A program made the translations under genes and the position numbers. Positions 43,996 through 53,235 of a stretch of 64,000 bases of DNA are shown here, piece by piece. Source of the stretch: HXMU1420-13 sp963691715 (GTDB lineage: Bacteria; Bacteroidota; Rhodothermia; Balneolales; Balneolaceae); contig OY829281.1 of assembly GCA_963691715.1 (NCBI GenBank), positions 1,860,001-1,924,000 of the forward strand, written 5' to 3'. How positions within the stretch are numbered: position 1 is the first letter of the stretch; the number at the start of each line of letters is the position of its first letter. A model generated the notes under the pieces. That model saw only the letters and a program-made list of their open reading frames with translations. It searched no databases and had not been told where the DNA came from.

Positions 43996-46641
43996 ATGCC
44001 ATTGAAGCAACGTTGTGTAGACACATTCATTACCTTTTTTTTCATTCTATTATTTTGGGGATGTTCCTCTATTCAAGAACGAGATTGGACGGCCTTAATA
44101 CCCGCAGAATCAAGTTTCCTTATTGTACCAAATCCAGAAGTTAATTTAAATAACATTGGAACCGTAGAGTATGCTTCTATCTTAGATGATCTTACGCCAA
44201 GTGCTATTCAACAACTTGGTAATTTGCCGGATTCTATTACCCAGTATATCGATCTTAAAGGTATGGTTTTATTTCCCTCTAGCTCCACAAAATCACAACT
44301 TATCTGGCTAACAAAAACTAACCAAACTCTTAATGATTTTGCGCAAAATTTTTACGAGCCATTTGAACAAAATTATTACTCATTTAATTATCAGACTATT
44401 CATAAAATTCATTTAAATGATTATTTGATTTTTGCAGCTCAGGTTCATGATTGGTTGATTTTTTCTGAGTCTAGTTTAGCTATTGAGAGTGCTCTTCGAT
44501 CTTACATGGGTTTGGCCGATCGATTATCATTACCCTACCATCCAGTACCAGGTCAACTCATAGTAAATGCACCTAAACTAGATAAGTGGGTACAACAATT
44601 TATTTCTGTAGGTTTGAGACCAAATATTATGGGTTCAACTACTGGGCTTACCCCTTCTTCCTTACGATTTGAGCCTCTTGCAGATGATAATCCAGGATTT
44701 GAACTCAATGGTCTAATTCAAACGAACGACACCCTTTCATCTACACTGGTTACAAGTATCTCTTTAGAGAATTCTGATATTAAACTAGACCGATATATTG
44801 CTGGAAATTCTGCGGCGTTTGCAATTTTTAGACATCCAGTTCCCTCAATTCCTCTTCATGAACCATCAATGATTACCCCACTTGATAGTTTACTTCTTGA
44901 TGACATAACTCTGTTTCAAGATTTGTCGCTTACAATAGATAATGAATTAGCAATAGTCGCATTTCCTGAATCTGGCTTATTAACCGATGGTGAATTTTTG
45001 TTCCTACGAAATCTACAAAATGGGAATGCTCTACGATCAGCAATGGAAGATCTAGCCAAGAGGGGATTTTTACTTAAAAATGGTAATTCTTTCTATGTAA
45101 AAAGCTCTGTTCTGGGAAAATTAATTGGTTCTGAAATGGCTCCATTCACAGATTTCTATGTTTCATTTTCACAAAATGTAGCAGTTATTTCAAAACGTAG
45201 AGGCTTATCTGAAAGTGTAGAAGCAGACCGTACAAGACGAAGAACTATATATTATGATGAAACTTTTAAATCGGTAAAATCTTCATTAATCGGTGGGGTT
45301 AGTGGATTTGTATGGGCGAAATCATCCGAGTTTTTGAAATTCATGGAACCCATGTTAACGAATACCTCTTCATTAGATGGGTTAATTGGGGCGTACGATA
45401 TATTAACTATGACCTTCCAAAAAAATTCCAATGAATCTATCACATTTAATTTTAAGTCTCTTATTGAAGAAGGCTCTTCGCAGCCTTACGATGAACTATG
45501 GGTTTTACCGCTACAAACTGAAGAATTAACTGGAACACCAACCTTAGGTAATATCGTTGGTAGTAGTTCAGACGAGATCATTATTGCTACATCTGCGGGT
45601 AGGATTGAAGCCCTTGCTTTCGATGGTACCTCAGTAATGCAGGCATTCACTAATAATGGAGATATACCCATTGGAAGCCCAATACTTTACGATTGGTATG
45701 GCAATGGTAAACCTGTAATTTTACAAGCAGCAGGTACAAAAATCTATGCATGGAATGAGGGTGGGCGTTTGCTTCCTCAATTCCCAATCGAAATTGGCGA
45801 ACAAATAAGTGCACCTATCGTTATTTCTGATGTTACCCGTAATGGGATTCCAGAAATTATTGTTGCTACCGAGAATAGAAAAATTCATGTAGTAGATGGC
45901 CGTGGACAAAATCTACGTGGCTGGCCTCAATTTACTAGTGCCATTGTGCGCCAATCTCCTGTGCACGCAGAAGTTGATGATGAATACTCTATTTGGGTTG
46001 TCTCTCAAAATATTTTGCATAGCTGGCAACGAAATGGAGCTGTTAGGCCCGGATATCCCACCTTTGTGAATGCAAGCTTTAATGCTGAACCCTTGGTTTT
46101 TGAAGATCAAATTATTGGCGCAGGCTCAGATGGTTATGTCTATTCCATTGGTCAAGATCCAGATTTTTTAGAAACCTTATCTATTAGTATACAAATGGAT
46201 TCTATTCGAATTAAATCTTTGTACGCAACCAGTAGCCAACTTAATAAAATTTCGGTAGAGGAAAGAGTTTTATTACGAGATAGTACAGGGTTTTATCGAT
46301 CTGACCTTTATGTTACCCAAAGTACAAATGGTTCTATTTTAATGTTTAATCCTGATGGTAAACTCGAACTAACCTATAATCTAGGGCAGCCGACATCTAC
46401 TACATATACACCTGAAATAAAAGATTTAAATGGTGATAATCGCGCTGAATTAATCGCATTGGCAGAATTTGGTCGATTATTCGCATGGGAAGTATTAACA
46501 GGGCGTAGAGTATTTAACATCCCAACTTCTGGAATGAAGTACCCTATTATAGAAGATATAAATGGCGATGGTAGTTATGAATTAATTGCACAAACTAGAG
46601 AAGGATTGCGTTGCTGGACGATTAACAAACTCGAAAATTAA
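43996..46641 (+). CDS. Exported lipoprotein with beta-propeller (FG-GAP/VCBS-like) C-terminus
   Basis: About 881 residues from the ATG at 43996, whose product starts MPLKQRCVDTFITFFFILLF and has a lipobox WGC. The frame is open to 43900, but that start would leave 5 bp to the divergent gene and put 32 hydrophilic residues before the signal peptide. The N-terminal 500 residues are unrecognised (pattern of a DUF3352-like region). The C-terminal part is a propeller with VTRNGIPEIIVATENRK, LNGDNRAELIALAEFG and INGDGSYELIAQTREG. Likely an outer-membrane-attached protein; function unknown. Confidence 0.75.
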   Translation: MPLKQRCVDTFITFFFILLFWGCSSIQERDWTALIPAESSFLIVPNPEVNLNNIGTVEYASILDDLTPSAIQQLGNLPDSITQYIDLKGMVLFPSSSTKSQLIWLTKTNQTLNDFAQNFYEPFEQNYYSFNYQTIHKIHLNDYLIFAAQVHDWLIFSESSLAIESALRSYMGLADRLSLPYHPVPGQLIVNAPKLDKWVQQFISVGLRPNIMGSTTGLTPSSLRFEPLADDNPGFELNGLIQTNDTLSSTLVTSISLENSDIKLDRYIAGNSAAFAIFRHPVPSIPLHEPSMITPLDSLLLDDITLFQDLSLTIDNELAIVAFPESGLLTDGEFLFLRNLQNGNALRSAMEDLAKRGFLLKNGNSFYVKSSVLGKLIGSEMAPFTDFYVSFSQNVAVISKRRGLSESVEADRTRRRTIYYDETFKSVKSSLIGGVSGFVWAKSSEFLKFMEPMLTNTSSLDGLIGAYDILTMTFQKNSNESITFNFKSLIEEGSSQPYDELWVLPLQTEELTGTPTLGNIVGSSSDEIIIATSAGRIEALAFDGTSVMQAFTNNGDIPIGSPILYDWYGNGKPVILQAAGTKIYAWNEGGRLLPQFPIEIGEQISAPIVISDVTRNGIPEIIVATENRKIHVVDGRGQNLRGWPQFTSAIVRQSPVHAEVDDEYSIWVVSQNILHSWQRNGAVRPGYPTFVNASFNAEPLVFEDQIIGAGSDGYVYSIGQDPDFLETLSISIQMDSIRIKSLYATSSQLNKISVEERVLLRDSTGFYRSDLYVTQSTNGSILMFNPDGKLELTYNLGQPTSTTYTPEIKDLNGDNRAELIALAEFGRLFAWEVLTGRRVFNIPTSGMKYPIIEDINGDGSYELIAQTREGLRCWTINKLEN

Positions 46642-46666
46642 GGGGATGGCTTTCTTCTAGTGTGTT

Positions 46667-46691
46667 GGATGGTATTAATAAACCATTATCC
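46667..46691. terminator. Imperfect hairpin between convergent genes
   Basis: GGATGGT at 46667-46673 can pair with the ACCATTATCC segment at 46682-46691 with one bulge. It lies in the 57-bp gap between the convergent propeller and epimerase genes. No clear T-run. Confidence 0.4.
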
Positions 46692-46698
46692 TAGAAAC

Positions 46699-47604
46699 TT
46701 AATACAAAATATCAGCTAAGGCCTCTTCCAGATCATCATATTGAAAATCAAACCCTTGTTCTTTAAGCACTGTTGGATTCATTCGAATGCTATCCAAAAT
46801 AGGTTTGGCTCCCTCTCCATACAGACATTCTAACGCAAATTTTGGTACTCTAAAGAGTACGGGTCGATTCATCACATCCCCTAACACTTTGGCAAAAGTG
46901 TTCATCGTAACTGGTGTAGGAGCACACACGTTATAAGGCCCTTGAATGTGCTGTTCGATAGGAAAAATAAGTGCCTGAACCATATCATCTCGGTGTATCC
47001 AACTCATATACTGTTTACCGTTACCTACTGGTCCACCAACAAACCACTGAAAAGGAGGAATCATTTTTTTCATTGCCCCGCCATCTCTTTCTAATACAAT
47101 TCCGATACGTGGGTTTACTACACGTACCCCAAATGCTGTCGCTTTTTGCGCTTCTGCTTCCCAATCTTTACACACAGAGGCTAAAAAATCATCCCCTACT
47201 ATATCAGATTCCGTTCTAATTGTATCTTCCCCATTCCCATAATATCCTGATCCTGAGGCAGAAATAAATACATCGGGTTTTGAATCCGCTTCGCGCATCG
47301 CATCCACCAATGTTCGGGTGCTATCAATGCGGCTATCATAAATCTTCTTTTTCACTTCCTCTGACCACCGCTGACTAAACACATTTTCTCCTGCTAGATG
47401 GATCACCACATCTACGGTATTCATAATTGGAATTAAATCATCCTCCCATGAAATGAATTGCTGATTCTTAGCTTTTTCATCATCATATTTTTTGGGGTTT
47501 CTAGTGATGACAATCAAATAGTGGCCTTCTTGGAGCAATGTTCGGCGGAGTTCTTTACCAATAAATCCTGTTCCACCCGTGATAAGAATGTGTTTCATAG
47601 ACAT
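46699..47604 (-). CDS. TIGR01777-family NAD(P)-dependent epimerase
   Basis: 301 residues, an atypical short-chain dehydrogenase of the YfcH/SDR39U1 type: ILITGGTGFIGKELRRTLL (Rossmann start), VIHLAGENVFSQRW, SASGSGYYG (catalytic Ser/Tyr region) and VNPRIGIVLERDGGAM. The substrate is not known for this family. Its first eight codons and leader are also present as a second, separated copy at 48457-48658. Confidence 0.88.
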   Translation of the reverse strand: MSMKHILITGGTGFIGKELRRTLLQEGHYLIVITRNPKKYDDEKAKNQQFISWEDDLIPIMNTVDVVIHLAGENVFSQRWSEEVKKKIYDSRIDSTRTLVDAMREADSKPDVFISASGSGYYGNGEDTIRTESDIVGDDFLASVCKDWEAEAQKATAFGVRVVNPRIGIVLERDGGAMKKMIPPFQWFVGGPVGNGKQYMSWIHRDDMVQALIFPIEQHIQGPYNVCAPTPVTMNTFAKVLGDVMNRPVLFRVPKFALECLYGEGAKPILDSIRMNPTVLKEQGFDFQYDDLEEALADILY

Positions 47605-47797
47605 TTTAACTTTGTAGAATAAAACTACAAAAGCACGTAAAACATTCTTTTTTCAGTATTACTTTGAACATAGATCTGCCCATCATTTTTCAGAAATTAT
47701 ATAGATAGGTACTTTTATATTTGACAGAATTACTACTTATAAATCGACTACAAAAAAAGACGTAGGGTTAAGAAAATACTCCTTAGAGTAGATTCTC
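47582..47797. repeat. Long direct repeat, copy 1 (5' end and leader of the epimerase gene)
   Basis: A 216-bp segment covering the first eight codons of the epimerase gene and its upstream leader. It recurs as copy 2 at 48457-48658 with about 85 percent identity by eye; for example ATAGATAGGTACTTTTATAT and GAAAATACTCCTTAGAGTAG occur in both, the first with one change. It frames a 659-bp insert together with copy 2. Confidence 0.85.
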
Positions 47798-47856
47798 TTA
47801 AAGAGTGTATTAATAGTTCGTAAAATGAGAGGTAGGAAACTGAGTAGTTATTGATT

Positions 47857-47979
47857 TTAATTTTTTGCTATCACATTTAATTTTCTAATCAATAACACAT
47901 ATATCAATAATATTAATGCAAAAGATAGACCAAGAATGGTAAGAATTGGATTTTCATCTATAATAAATTGATGGAACAA
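47857..47979 (-). CDS. Possible 40-residue single-span membrane peptide
   Basis: Frame from a TTG at 47979 to TAA: a short N-terminal part (MFHQFIIDENPILTILG), one hydrophobic helix (LSFALILLIYVLLI) and a basic tail (RKLNVIAKN). The frame is open only a few codons further upstream, to a TAG. The protein-like pattern is good but there is no ribosome-binding site and the frame is short, so it may be a remnant. Confidence 0.35.
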   Translation of the reverse strand: MFHQFIIDENPILTILGLSFALILLIYVLLIRKLNVIAKN

Positions 47980-48123
47980 AAAATTAATCCAAAGCTAGCC
48001 ATAACTATTTTTATTAAAAATGAAGTATTTTCATTTTTTCATACTTTGTGAATAAGAATAATAGCTCAAAAAAAAGATTATTTTCAATAAAGAATTAATT
48101 TTAATTCTTATCTCATACAATCA

Positions 48124-48330
48124 TCAGATTGCTCTCTTTAAATGTACATTTTTATTAGATACTGCACATTTTTTGTACCAAAATATATATATGAATGCAG
48201 AAATTTTTAATGAATAGCCAACAAGTATAAAGTAGAAGTTATTTAAATCATACTGATAATTAATCAATACTAAAGAAGCTCCAATAATCAAAGCTATTGC
48301 AAATATACATCTCACTAAAATACTAGACAT
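48124..48330 (-). CDS. Small two-span membrane protein
   Basis: 68 residues with two membrane helices (CIFAIALIIGASLVLINY and FYFILVGYSLKISAFIYIFW) and a basic C-terminus. Not recognised. It lies inside the repeat-flanked insert. Confidence 0.45.
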   Translation of the reverse strand: MSSILVRCIFAIALIIGASLVLINYQYDLNNFYFILVGYSLKISAFIYIFWYKKCAVSNKNVHLKRAI

Positions 48331-48456
48331 AAAGAAATCTATTAGAAGAGTGTTAACAAGACAAGCATTAAATGCTAAATCCGATCTGTTGGTTATTGCT
48401 TATAAACTATGGGATAAAATAAAAAAATACAAGCTACTATTCCTCTCTCACCTATA

Positions 48457-48658
48457 ATAAGAATGTGTTTCATAGACATTTAAACTTTGTAGAATGAGAC
48501 TACAAAAGCTCTTAAAATATTTTTATTTCAGCATTACTTTGAACATTGATCTGACCATCATTTTTCAGAAATTATACAGATAGGTACTTTTATATCTAAC
48601 AGAAGTACATCTTATAAATAAACATAGGATTAAGAAAATACTCCTTAGAGTAGATCTC
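48457..48658. repeat. Long direct repeat, copy 2
   Basis: 202 bp matching copy 1 at 47582-47797, in the same orientation. It ends 26 bp before the cdsA stop codon. It contains the start codon and first eight codons of an epimerase-gene copy that leads nowhere. The original spacer between cdsA and the epimerase gene has thus been doubled. Confidence 0.85.
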
Positions 48659-48684
48659 TGTAACCCATGTATTGAATTTCCCTA

Positions 48685-49527
48685 TCACATAGAGATAAAA
48701 CCAATCATATCCATGACGGTTAGATATACATAAGCTACTGGAGCTGCGAGAATCAAGGCATCGAAGCGATCGAAAAAACCTCCGTGCCCAGGTAGTATAT
48801 TGGAGGAGTCTTTCATATTGGCGGCACGCTTCATTTTACTTTCTAGTAAATCCCCTATAGGACCAAACGTAGCAACCATCAATGCCAGTGGTACTATTTG
48901 TAGAATATCAAAAGGCATGGTGAATGGAACGAGATAAAACACTGCGGTTGCACCAATAATACTGCCTATATATCCTGAAAAGAAACCTTCCCACGTTTTA
49001 TTAGGGCTAATAGTTGGCGCTAATGCATTTTTCCCGAATGTTTTACCTCCAAAATACGCGAATACATCACTTCCCCAGACCATAAATATCAAGATGATGC
49101 TAAAAATAAATCCATCGGTATGGGTACCCATCTTGTTGATTAATGTAAAACAAAGAAATCCTAAAGGTGCATATAACCCCGCAAACAATGTAGTATGTAA
49201 TTTAATATGCGACTCGGAATGTGTACTAAATGTTTGAATGGCGAAGAAGAGAACAAGGATAACCATTCCTATTTCAAACGCATAAGGAATTCGATGAGAT
49301 AGCATTACCCATAAGCCCATGGTATAAGGGAATAAAGAAAAGGTAGGTGTACCACTTGCATCTAACAGTCGAATAATCTCATGAATGGTGAGTACCCCAA
49401 TAGCAATAATCATGATTTGAAAATACCACCCCCCCAACCAAGTGATCCCAATAAATAGGGCTGCTGCTGGAACTCCAAATAGTATTCGTTGAACAAGATT
49501 ATTCAATAGAATCTTCCTCATCGTCAT
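48685..49527 (-). CDS. cdsA: Phosphatidate cytidylyltransferase
   Basis: Makes CDP-diacylglycerol for phospholipids in the inner membrane. 280 residues, about eight membrane segments. The family signature is clear: SPNKTWEGFFSGYIGS and GPIGDLLESKMKRAANMKDSS with LPGHGGFFDRFDAL. Its start overlaps the DUF2007 gene by 29 bp; an ATG two codons further in is also possible. It is the last gene in a nine-gene minus-strand run. Confidence 0.94.
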   Translation of the reverse strand: MTMRKILLNNLVQRILFGVPAAALFIGITWLGGWYFQIMIIAIGVLTIHEIIRLLDASGTPTFSLFPYTMGLWVMLSHRIPYAFEIGMVILVLFFAIQTFSTHSESHIKLHTTLFAGLYAPLGFLCFTLINKMGTHTDGFIFSIILIFMVWGSDVFAYFGGKTFGKNALAPTISPNKTWEGFFSGYIGSIIGATAVFYLVPFTMPFDILQIVPLALMVATFGPIGDLLESKMKRAANMKDSSNILPGHGGFFDRFDALILAAPVAYVYLTVMDMIGFISM

Positions 49528-49783
49528 CCAACTCCGAATGCTCTAATTCTTCGAGTGCCATTCGTGCTTTCTTTTCAAACTCGGCGGGTACATATAAATA
49601 AATAAGAGCCATATCCCCAACAATTAAGCTGTAAGCCGTATCCCTTTTTGACAAAATATTGGATGGTATTTTTAAATTGCTTAGATAATTGCGGGCTAAG
49701 TTAATTTCAAACTCTAAACTACTTTCCAGTACACATACCCAATTATCTATATCGTTGGGTTTAGGGTGTTCAAATAAACTCAT
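49499..49783 (-). CDS. DUF2007-like small protein
   Basis: 94 residues, soluble. The pattern WVCVLESSLEFEINLARNYLSNLKIPSNI with a C-terminal acidic end (ELDDDEEDSIE) fits DUF2007 (putative signal-transducing). It overlaps the protease gene upstream (4 bp) and cdsA downstream (29 bp), indicating tight coupling. Confidence 0.7.
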   Translation of the reverse strand: MSLFEHPKPNDIDNWVCVLESSLEFEINLARNYLSNLKIPSNILSKRDTAYSLIVGDMALIYLYVPAEFEKKARMALEELEHSELDDDEEDSIE

Positions 49784-50727
49784 GAGCTAGCTTCTGGTTT
49801 CATTCTATGTAGAATATATACTATCCCTGAAGAAATAATAATACTAACTATAATTAATCCCCAAGGCATTTCAGTATCAGGGGTGATGCTTTCTTCTAAC
49901 ATGGCTGGATAAAAGGAACTAGCAATCACTTGGCCACCATTATTTACAAAATGTGCAACAATAGCTGGGATTAAACTATCGGAAATGTAGGTAAGATAAG
50001 CCAGCATTATACCAAGAAAAGAAAGGGGTAATATATTATTGATTTGAAGATGGTAAGCTCCAAAGATGAATCCAGATACAATAATGGCGGTCCAAATCCC
50101 CCAATTTTTTTCGAACGATCTCTGAACATATCCACGATACATTACCTCTTCACAAACCGCTGGAACAATTCCAATATGAAAAATCCCTAGAATAAGAGCA
50201 TTCTCGGATTGCAAAAACTTTGTTATCAATTCCATCATCGATTCCTGCATTTCCAGCATAAATGCTGGTGCTGGGACAAAAGAATTCAACCATCCTAAAA
50301 AAGTAACCAATGGATAAACGGAAATTGTTAACACCACCGCAATTCCTGTTACTTGCCAAACGTTTGCTGAGGTTTTAAGTCTGAGAAACTCTTTCCTTTT
50401 CCCTTTTACTGCACTTAGTTTTACTATTAAAAGTGTTCCAAGCAACATAACAAGAACTTGACCTGAGGTATTCGCCCAAAAGATTAAATTAAAGTTCTCT
50501 GCAACAGATTCTATAATGGCTTGGATATCAGTAATATCTGGGGCAATGGCAAAAGCACCTACAACTCCAACAATAGCACCAACTAAATTAAACCCAACAA
50601 ATGCAATAATAACCCACATTATGGCCATAAATGCATGTGAAAACCCATTCTTCTCTACAAAAGGAAGAGGCTTTGGAATAAATTGATTGTTTAGTTCTGG
50701 GTTTAATTCTGAGGTTGCCTCTTCCAT
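49780..50727 (-). CDS. CPBP-family intramembrane metalloprotease
   Basis: 315 residues, about eight membrane segments. The three CAAX/Abi motifs are intact: EEVMYRG (catalytic EExxxR), FGAYHLQINN and AIVAHFVNN. These glutamate-dependent proteases process prenylated or membrane peptides and appear in immunity or regulation. Its C-terminus couples to the DUF2007 gene by an ATGA overlap. Confidence 0.88.
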   Translation of the reverse strand: MEEATSELNPELNNQFIPKPLPFVEKNGFSHAFMAIMWVIIAFVGFNLVGAIVGVVGAFAIAPDITDIQAIIESVAENFNLIFWANTSGQVLVMLLGTLLIVKLSAVKGKRKEFLRLKTSANVWQVTGIAVVLTISVYPLVTFLGWLNSFVPAPAFMLEMQESMMELITKFLQSENALILGIFHIGIVPAVCEEVMYRGYVQRSFEKNWGIWTAIIVSGFIFGAYHLQINNILPLSFLGIMLAYLTYISDSLIPAIVAHFVNNGGQVIASSFYPAMLEESITPDTEMPWGLIIVSIIISSGIVYILHRMKPEASS

Positions 50728-50747
50728 GTGTTTTTTTTAATTAGAGA

Positions 50748-51293
50748 TTATTCTTCTGATGCAAAAACTTTTGCACCGATAATTCCTGAGATTAAATTTA
50801 AAATTCCAACAGCAACGATCCCAATACCCATAGTCCATATTAAGGTTGAGATCGAACCAGGATCTGGTACAAAATTCATTGCCATTTCTAATTGTTCAGA
50901 AGGTAAATTTTGTGCTTCAAGGTTTCTGATAGACCAATCATACACGGCTTGATTTAATTCAGTGTCTATAACATATTGCCAAATTAAACTAATTACAGTA
51001 CTAAATAAAACGCCCATAACACCAGTTAAGAAACCGATTAGCGCACCTTTTCCAATAGGAAAAGTTATTTCATATTCTTTAGCAAAGTGACGAACAGCAA
51101 AAAAACCGCCGATCGCACCGATCAAACAAGCAAATGACCCAATTCCTTGTGCAAGTGAAAAATTTGCACCATTAGGTTCGCTATTAATAGTCATATATTG
51201 GCTAACTAACCCTAATACCGACATTAATAACCCAATAATTAAAGCCCCTATCATTACTGATGTCCAGTAACTAGGCTGCGAATTCTGTTCCAT
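50748..51293 (-). CDS. DUF4199 membrane protein
   Basis: About 181 residues with four membrane segments (YWTSVMIGALIIGLLMSVLG, AQGIGSFACLIGAIGGFFAV, GALIGFLTGVMGVLFSTVIS, GIVAVGILNLISGIIGA). The DUF4199 family occurs almost only in Bacteroidota. The ATG at 51293 is chosen over upstream ATGs because GGAGGA lies 6 nt before it. Its start overlaps the DUF2085 gene by 23 bp. Confidence 0.82.
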   Translation of the reverse strand: MEQNSQPSYWTSVMIGALIIGLLMSVLGLVSQYMTINSEPNGANFSLAQGIGSFACLIGAIGGFFAVRHFAKEYEITFPIGKGALIGFLTGVMGVLFSTVISLIWQYVIDTELNQAVYDWSIRNLEAQNLPSEQLEMAMNFVPDPGSISTLIWTMGIGIVAVGILNLISGIIGAKVFASEE

Positions 51294-51768
51294 ATGTATC
51301 CTCCGAGTTTGTGGTTGTTTTAAAAAATTCGTTGGTGATAAGCATAGCAATAGAAAGCCCAAATAGACTTCCTAATATTAATCGACTTTCTAATGTATTC
51401 GCCCATAAGCCCATTGCATTTCCTGCAATATCAATTGCATTTACACCTACTGTTAACATTACGAGGTAAAATCTACGTTTTTTTTGTATTGTAAATATAT
51501 GTTCATACAAAGGGGCTAAAAGTAAACCAACTGTAAATATTGTATAGATTCCGAGGCACCTACTACATACTGCCATACTTACACCTGCGAGGCTGTACGA
51601 GCGATGTGGATTCTGGTGACATAGTTTTTCAAAAAACATATGTTGCCATCTAGATTCATGAACCTCCATTCCAAACAAACCCGGACCAAGGGAAATAATC
51701 ACTAACCCTATGGACGTAATCGTTAATCCATAGTACAAAAAGGTATTATGAGTGGAGAGTTTATTCAC
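51271..51768 (-). CDS. DUF2085 membrane protein
   Basis: 165 residues with about four membrane segments. It shows the family cysteines and histidine (EKLCHQNPHRSYSL and AVCSRCLGIY), suggesting a metal or heme site, though the function is unknown. It follows the thioesterase by 2 bp. Confidence 0.85.
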   Translation of the reverse strand: MNKLSTHNTFLYYGLTITSIGLVIISLGPGLFGMEVHESRWQHMFFEKLCHQNPHRSYSLAGVSMAVCSRCLGIYTIFTVGLLLAPLYEHIFTIQKKRRFYLVMLTVGVNAIDIAGNAMGLWANTLESRLILGSLFGLSIAMLITNEFFKTTTNSEDTYGTEFAA

Positions 51769-51770
51769 TA

Positions 51771-52220
51771 TTAAGCATTGGTTTTTAGGAGTGCTTGGTC
51801 GAGGGCATCTAAAAATTTAGCGGGGGCTCGCGTTGGTTTCCTAGTTATAGCATTCATAAAAAATAGAGTAACCTGCGCCCGTGCACAAAGTAAATCACGT
51901 TCTTTTGCAATCACATGATAGAAGGTTTTTAATCGTATACTTGGTTTTTCGTACACTAACACTTCAATTTCAATGGGTTCATCGTATAATACTGGAGCTT
52001 TAAACTCTACATTAGCTTCTACTACTGGAAGCATAATACCTGAATCTTCCATCTTGCTATACTCCAACCCATATTCTCTGATCATTTCAACACGTGCAAC
52101 CTCGAAGTATTCGAGAAACTTCCCATGATACACATATCCCATTTTGTCCGTTTCACTGTATCTACTACGAAGTTCATGCACAAAGCTAATAATAGGAGTA
52201 GAGTTGGGAAATATTAGCAT
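51771..52220 (-). CDS. Acyl-CoA thioesterase, YbgC/4HBT family
   Basis: About 149 residues, a hot-dog fold thioesterase with RYSETDKMGYVYHGKFLEYFEVARVE (the active-site Asp in the ETDKMGYVYHG block). It hydrolyses short or medium acyl-CoA in the cytoplasm. The ATG at 52220 directly follows the accA stop (TAATATG); an upstream frame that overlaps accA is unlikely. Confidence 0.87.
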   Translation of the reverse strand: MLIFPNSTPIISFVHELRSRYSETDKMGYVYHGKFLEYFEVARVEMIREYGLEYSKMEDSGIMLPVVEANVEFKAPVLYDEPIEIEVLVYEKPSIRLKTFYHVIAKERDLLCARAQVTLFFMNAITRKPTRAPAKFLDALDQALLKTNA

Positions 52221-52221
52221 A

Positions 52222-53181
52222 TTATATGGTAGTAAAGGACCCCATTGCCGAATATTTATTGATGCGTTGCTCAACTAATTTATTCGTTTTCATTTTTTTA
52301 AGTTTTTTTAGCGATTTCAATATTTGGTCTTTTACTAATTTTGCAGCTTCTATGTGATCTCTATGTGCACCTGATTTAGGTTCTTTTATTATACCATCTA
52401 TTACATTTAATTCGACTAAATCTGGAGCAGTAAGTTTTAATACTGCAGCAGCTTGTTCTTTATAGTCCCAAGTTTTCCATAAAATAGATGAACATGATTC
52501 AGGTGAAATTACTGAATACCAGGTATTTTCCATCATATACACTTCATTACCCATCCCAATTCCTAAGGCGCCACCACTTGCTCCTTCTCCAATCACTATG
52601 GTAATAATAGGCACCTTTAGGGTGGCCATTAACTTCAAATTTTTTGCAATGGCTTCCGCTTGGCCTCTTTCCTCTGCCTCTAATCCAGGAAAAGCACCTG
52701 GAGTATCTAACATCGTTATCACAGGTATGTTAAATTTTTCAGCAAGTTTCATTAATCGATAAGCTTTTCTGTAGCCTTCTGGATTCATCATACCGAAATT
52801 TCGATACTGCCTACTTGTAGTATCACGCCCCTTTTGTTGCCCAATAATCATAACAGACATCCCGTCAATGGTAGCTAATCCACCAACACACGCTTTATCA
52901 TCTGAGTGATATCTATCCCCATGAAGTTCAACAAATTCATCGGTAATGAGTTCGATATAATCCATAGTGTATGGCCGTTCTGGATGTCTTGCTAATTGAA
53001 CACGTTGCCATCTAGTTAGATTAGAAAAAATGCTTTCACGGAGTTCTTCAACTTTCTGTTTTAGACTATCAACTTCGTGATTAAGTACTCCATCACTTGC
53101 AGAAGAGAGTCCTTCCAGTTCTTTAATTTTTTTTTCTAAATCAGCAATTGGTTGTTCAAAATCTAAATAATGTGTACTCAT
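52222..53181 (-). CDS. accA: Acetyl-CoA carboxylase carboxyltransferase subunit alpha
   Basis: 319 residues, the normal length. It opens THYLDFEQPIADLEKKI, with FVELHGDRYHSDDKACVGG, GQQKGRDTTSRQYRNFGMM, TPGAFPGLEAEERGQAEAIA and GEGASGGALGIG. It transfers the carboxyl group to acetyl-CoA together with AccD, which lies elsewhere. It is cotranscribed with the thioesterase. Confidence 0.96.
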   Translation of the reverse strand: MSTHYLDFEQPIADLEKKIKELEGLSSASDGVLNHEVDSLKQKVEELRESIFSNLTRWQRVQLARHPERPYTMDYIELITDEFVELHGDRYHSDDKACVGGLATIDGMSVMIIGQQKGRDTTSRQYRNFGMMNPEGYRKAYRLMKLAEKFNIPVITMLDTPGAFPGLEAEERGQAEAIAKNLKLMATLKVPIITIVIGEGASGGALGIGMGNEVYMMENTWYSVISPESCSSILWKTWDYKEQAAAVLKLTAPDLVELNVIDGIIKEPKSGAHRDHIEAAKLVKDQILKSLKKLKKMKTNKLVEQRINKYSAMGSFTTI

Positions 53182-53235
53182 AATGTCCTTTTGTTCAGAA
53201 CGTTTTCTTAGTTGGTTTAAAATTTCTTGAAAAAG

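Larger units (their letters stand above)
47798..48456. other. 659-bp AT-rich insert between the two long repeats
   Basis: The sequence between the copies is strongly A/T-rich and carries two small minus-strand membrane-protein frames, listed separately, and nothing else I can support. At its right edge, copy 2 continues from MSMKHILI of the epimerase into unrelated codons (IGERGIVACIFLFY then stop), showing exactly where the joined sequence departs from the gene. Confidence 0.65.
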
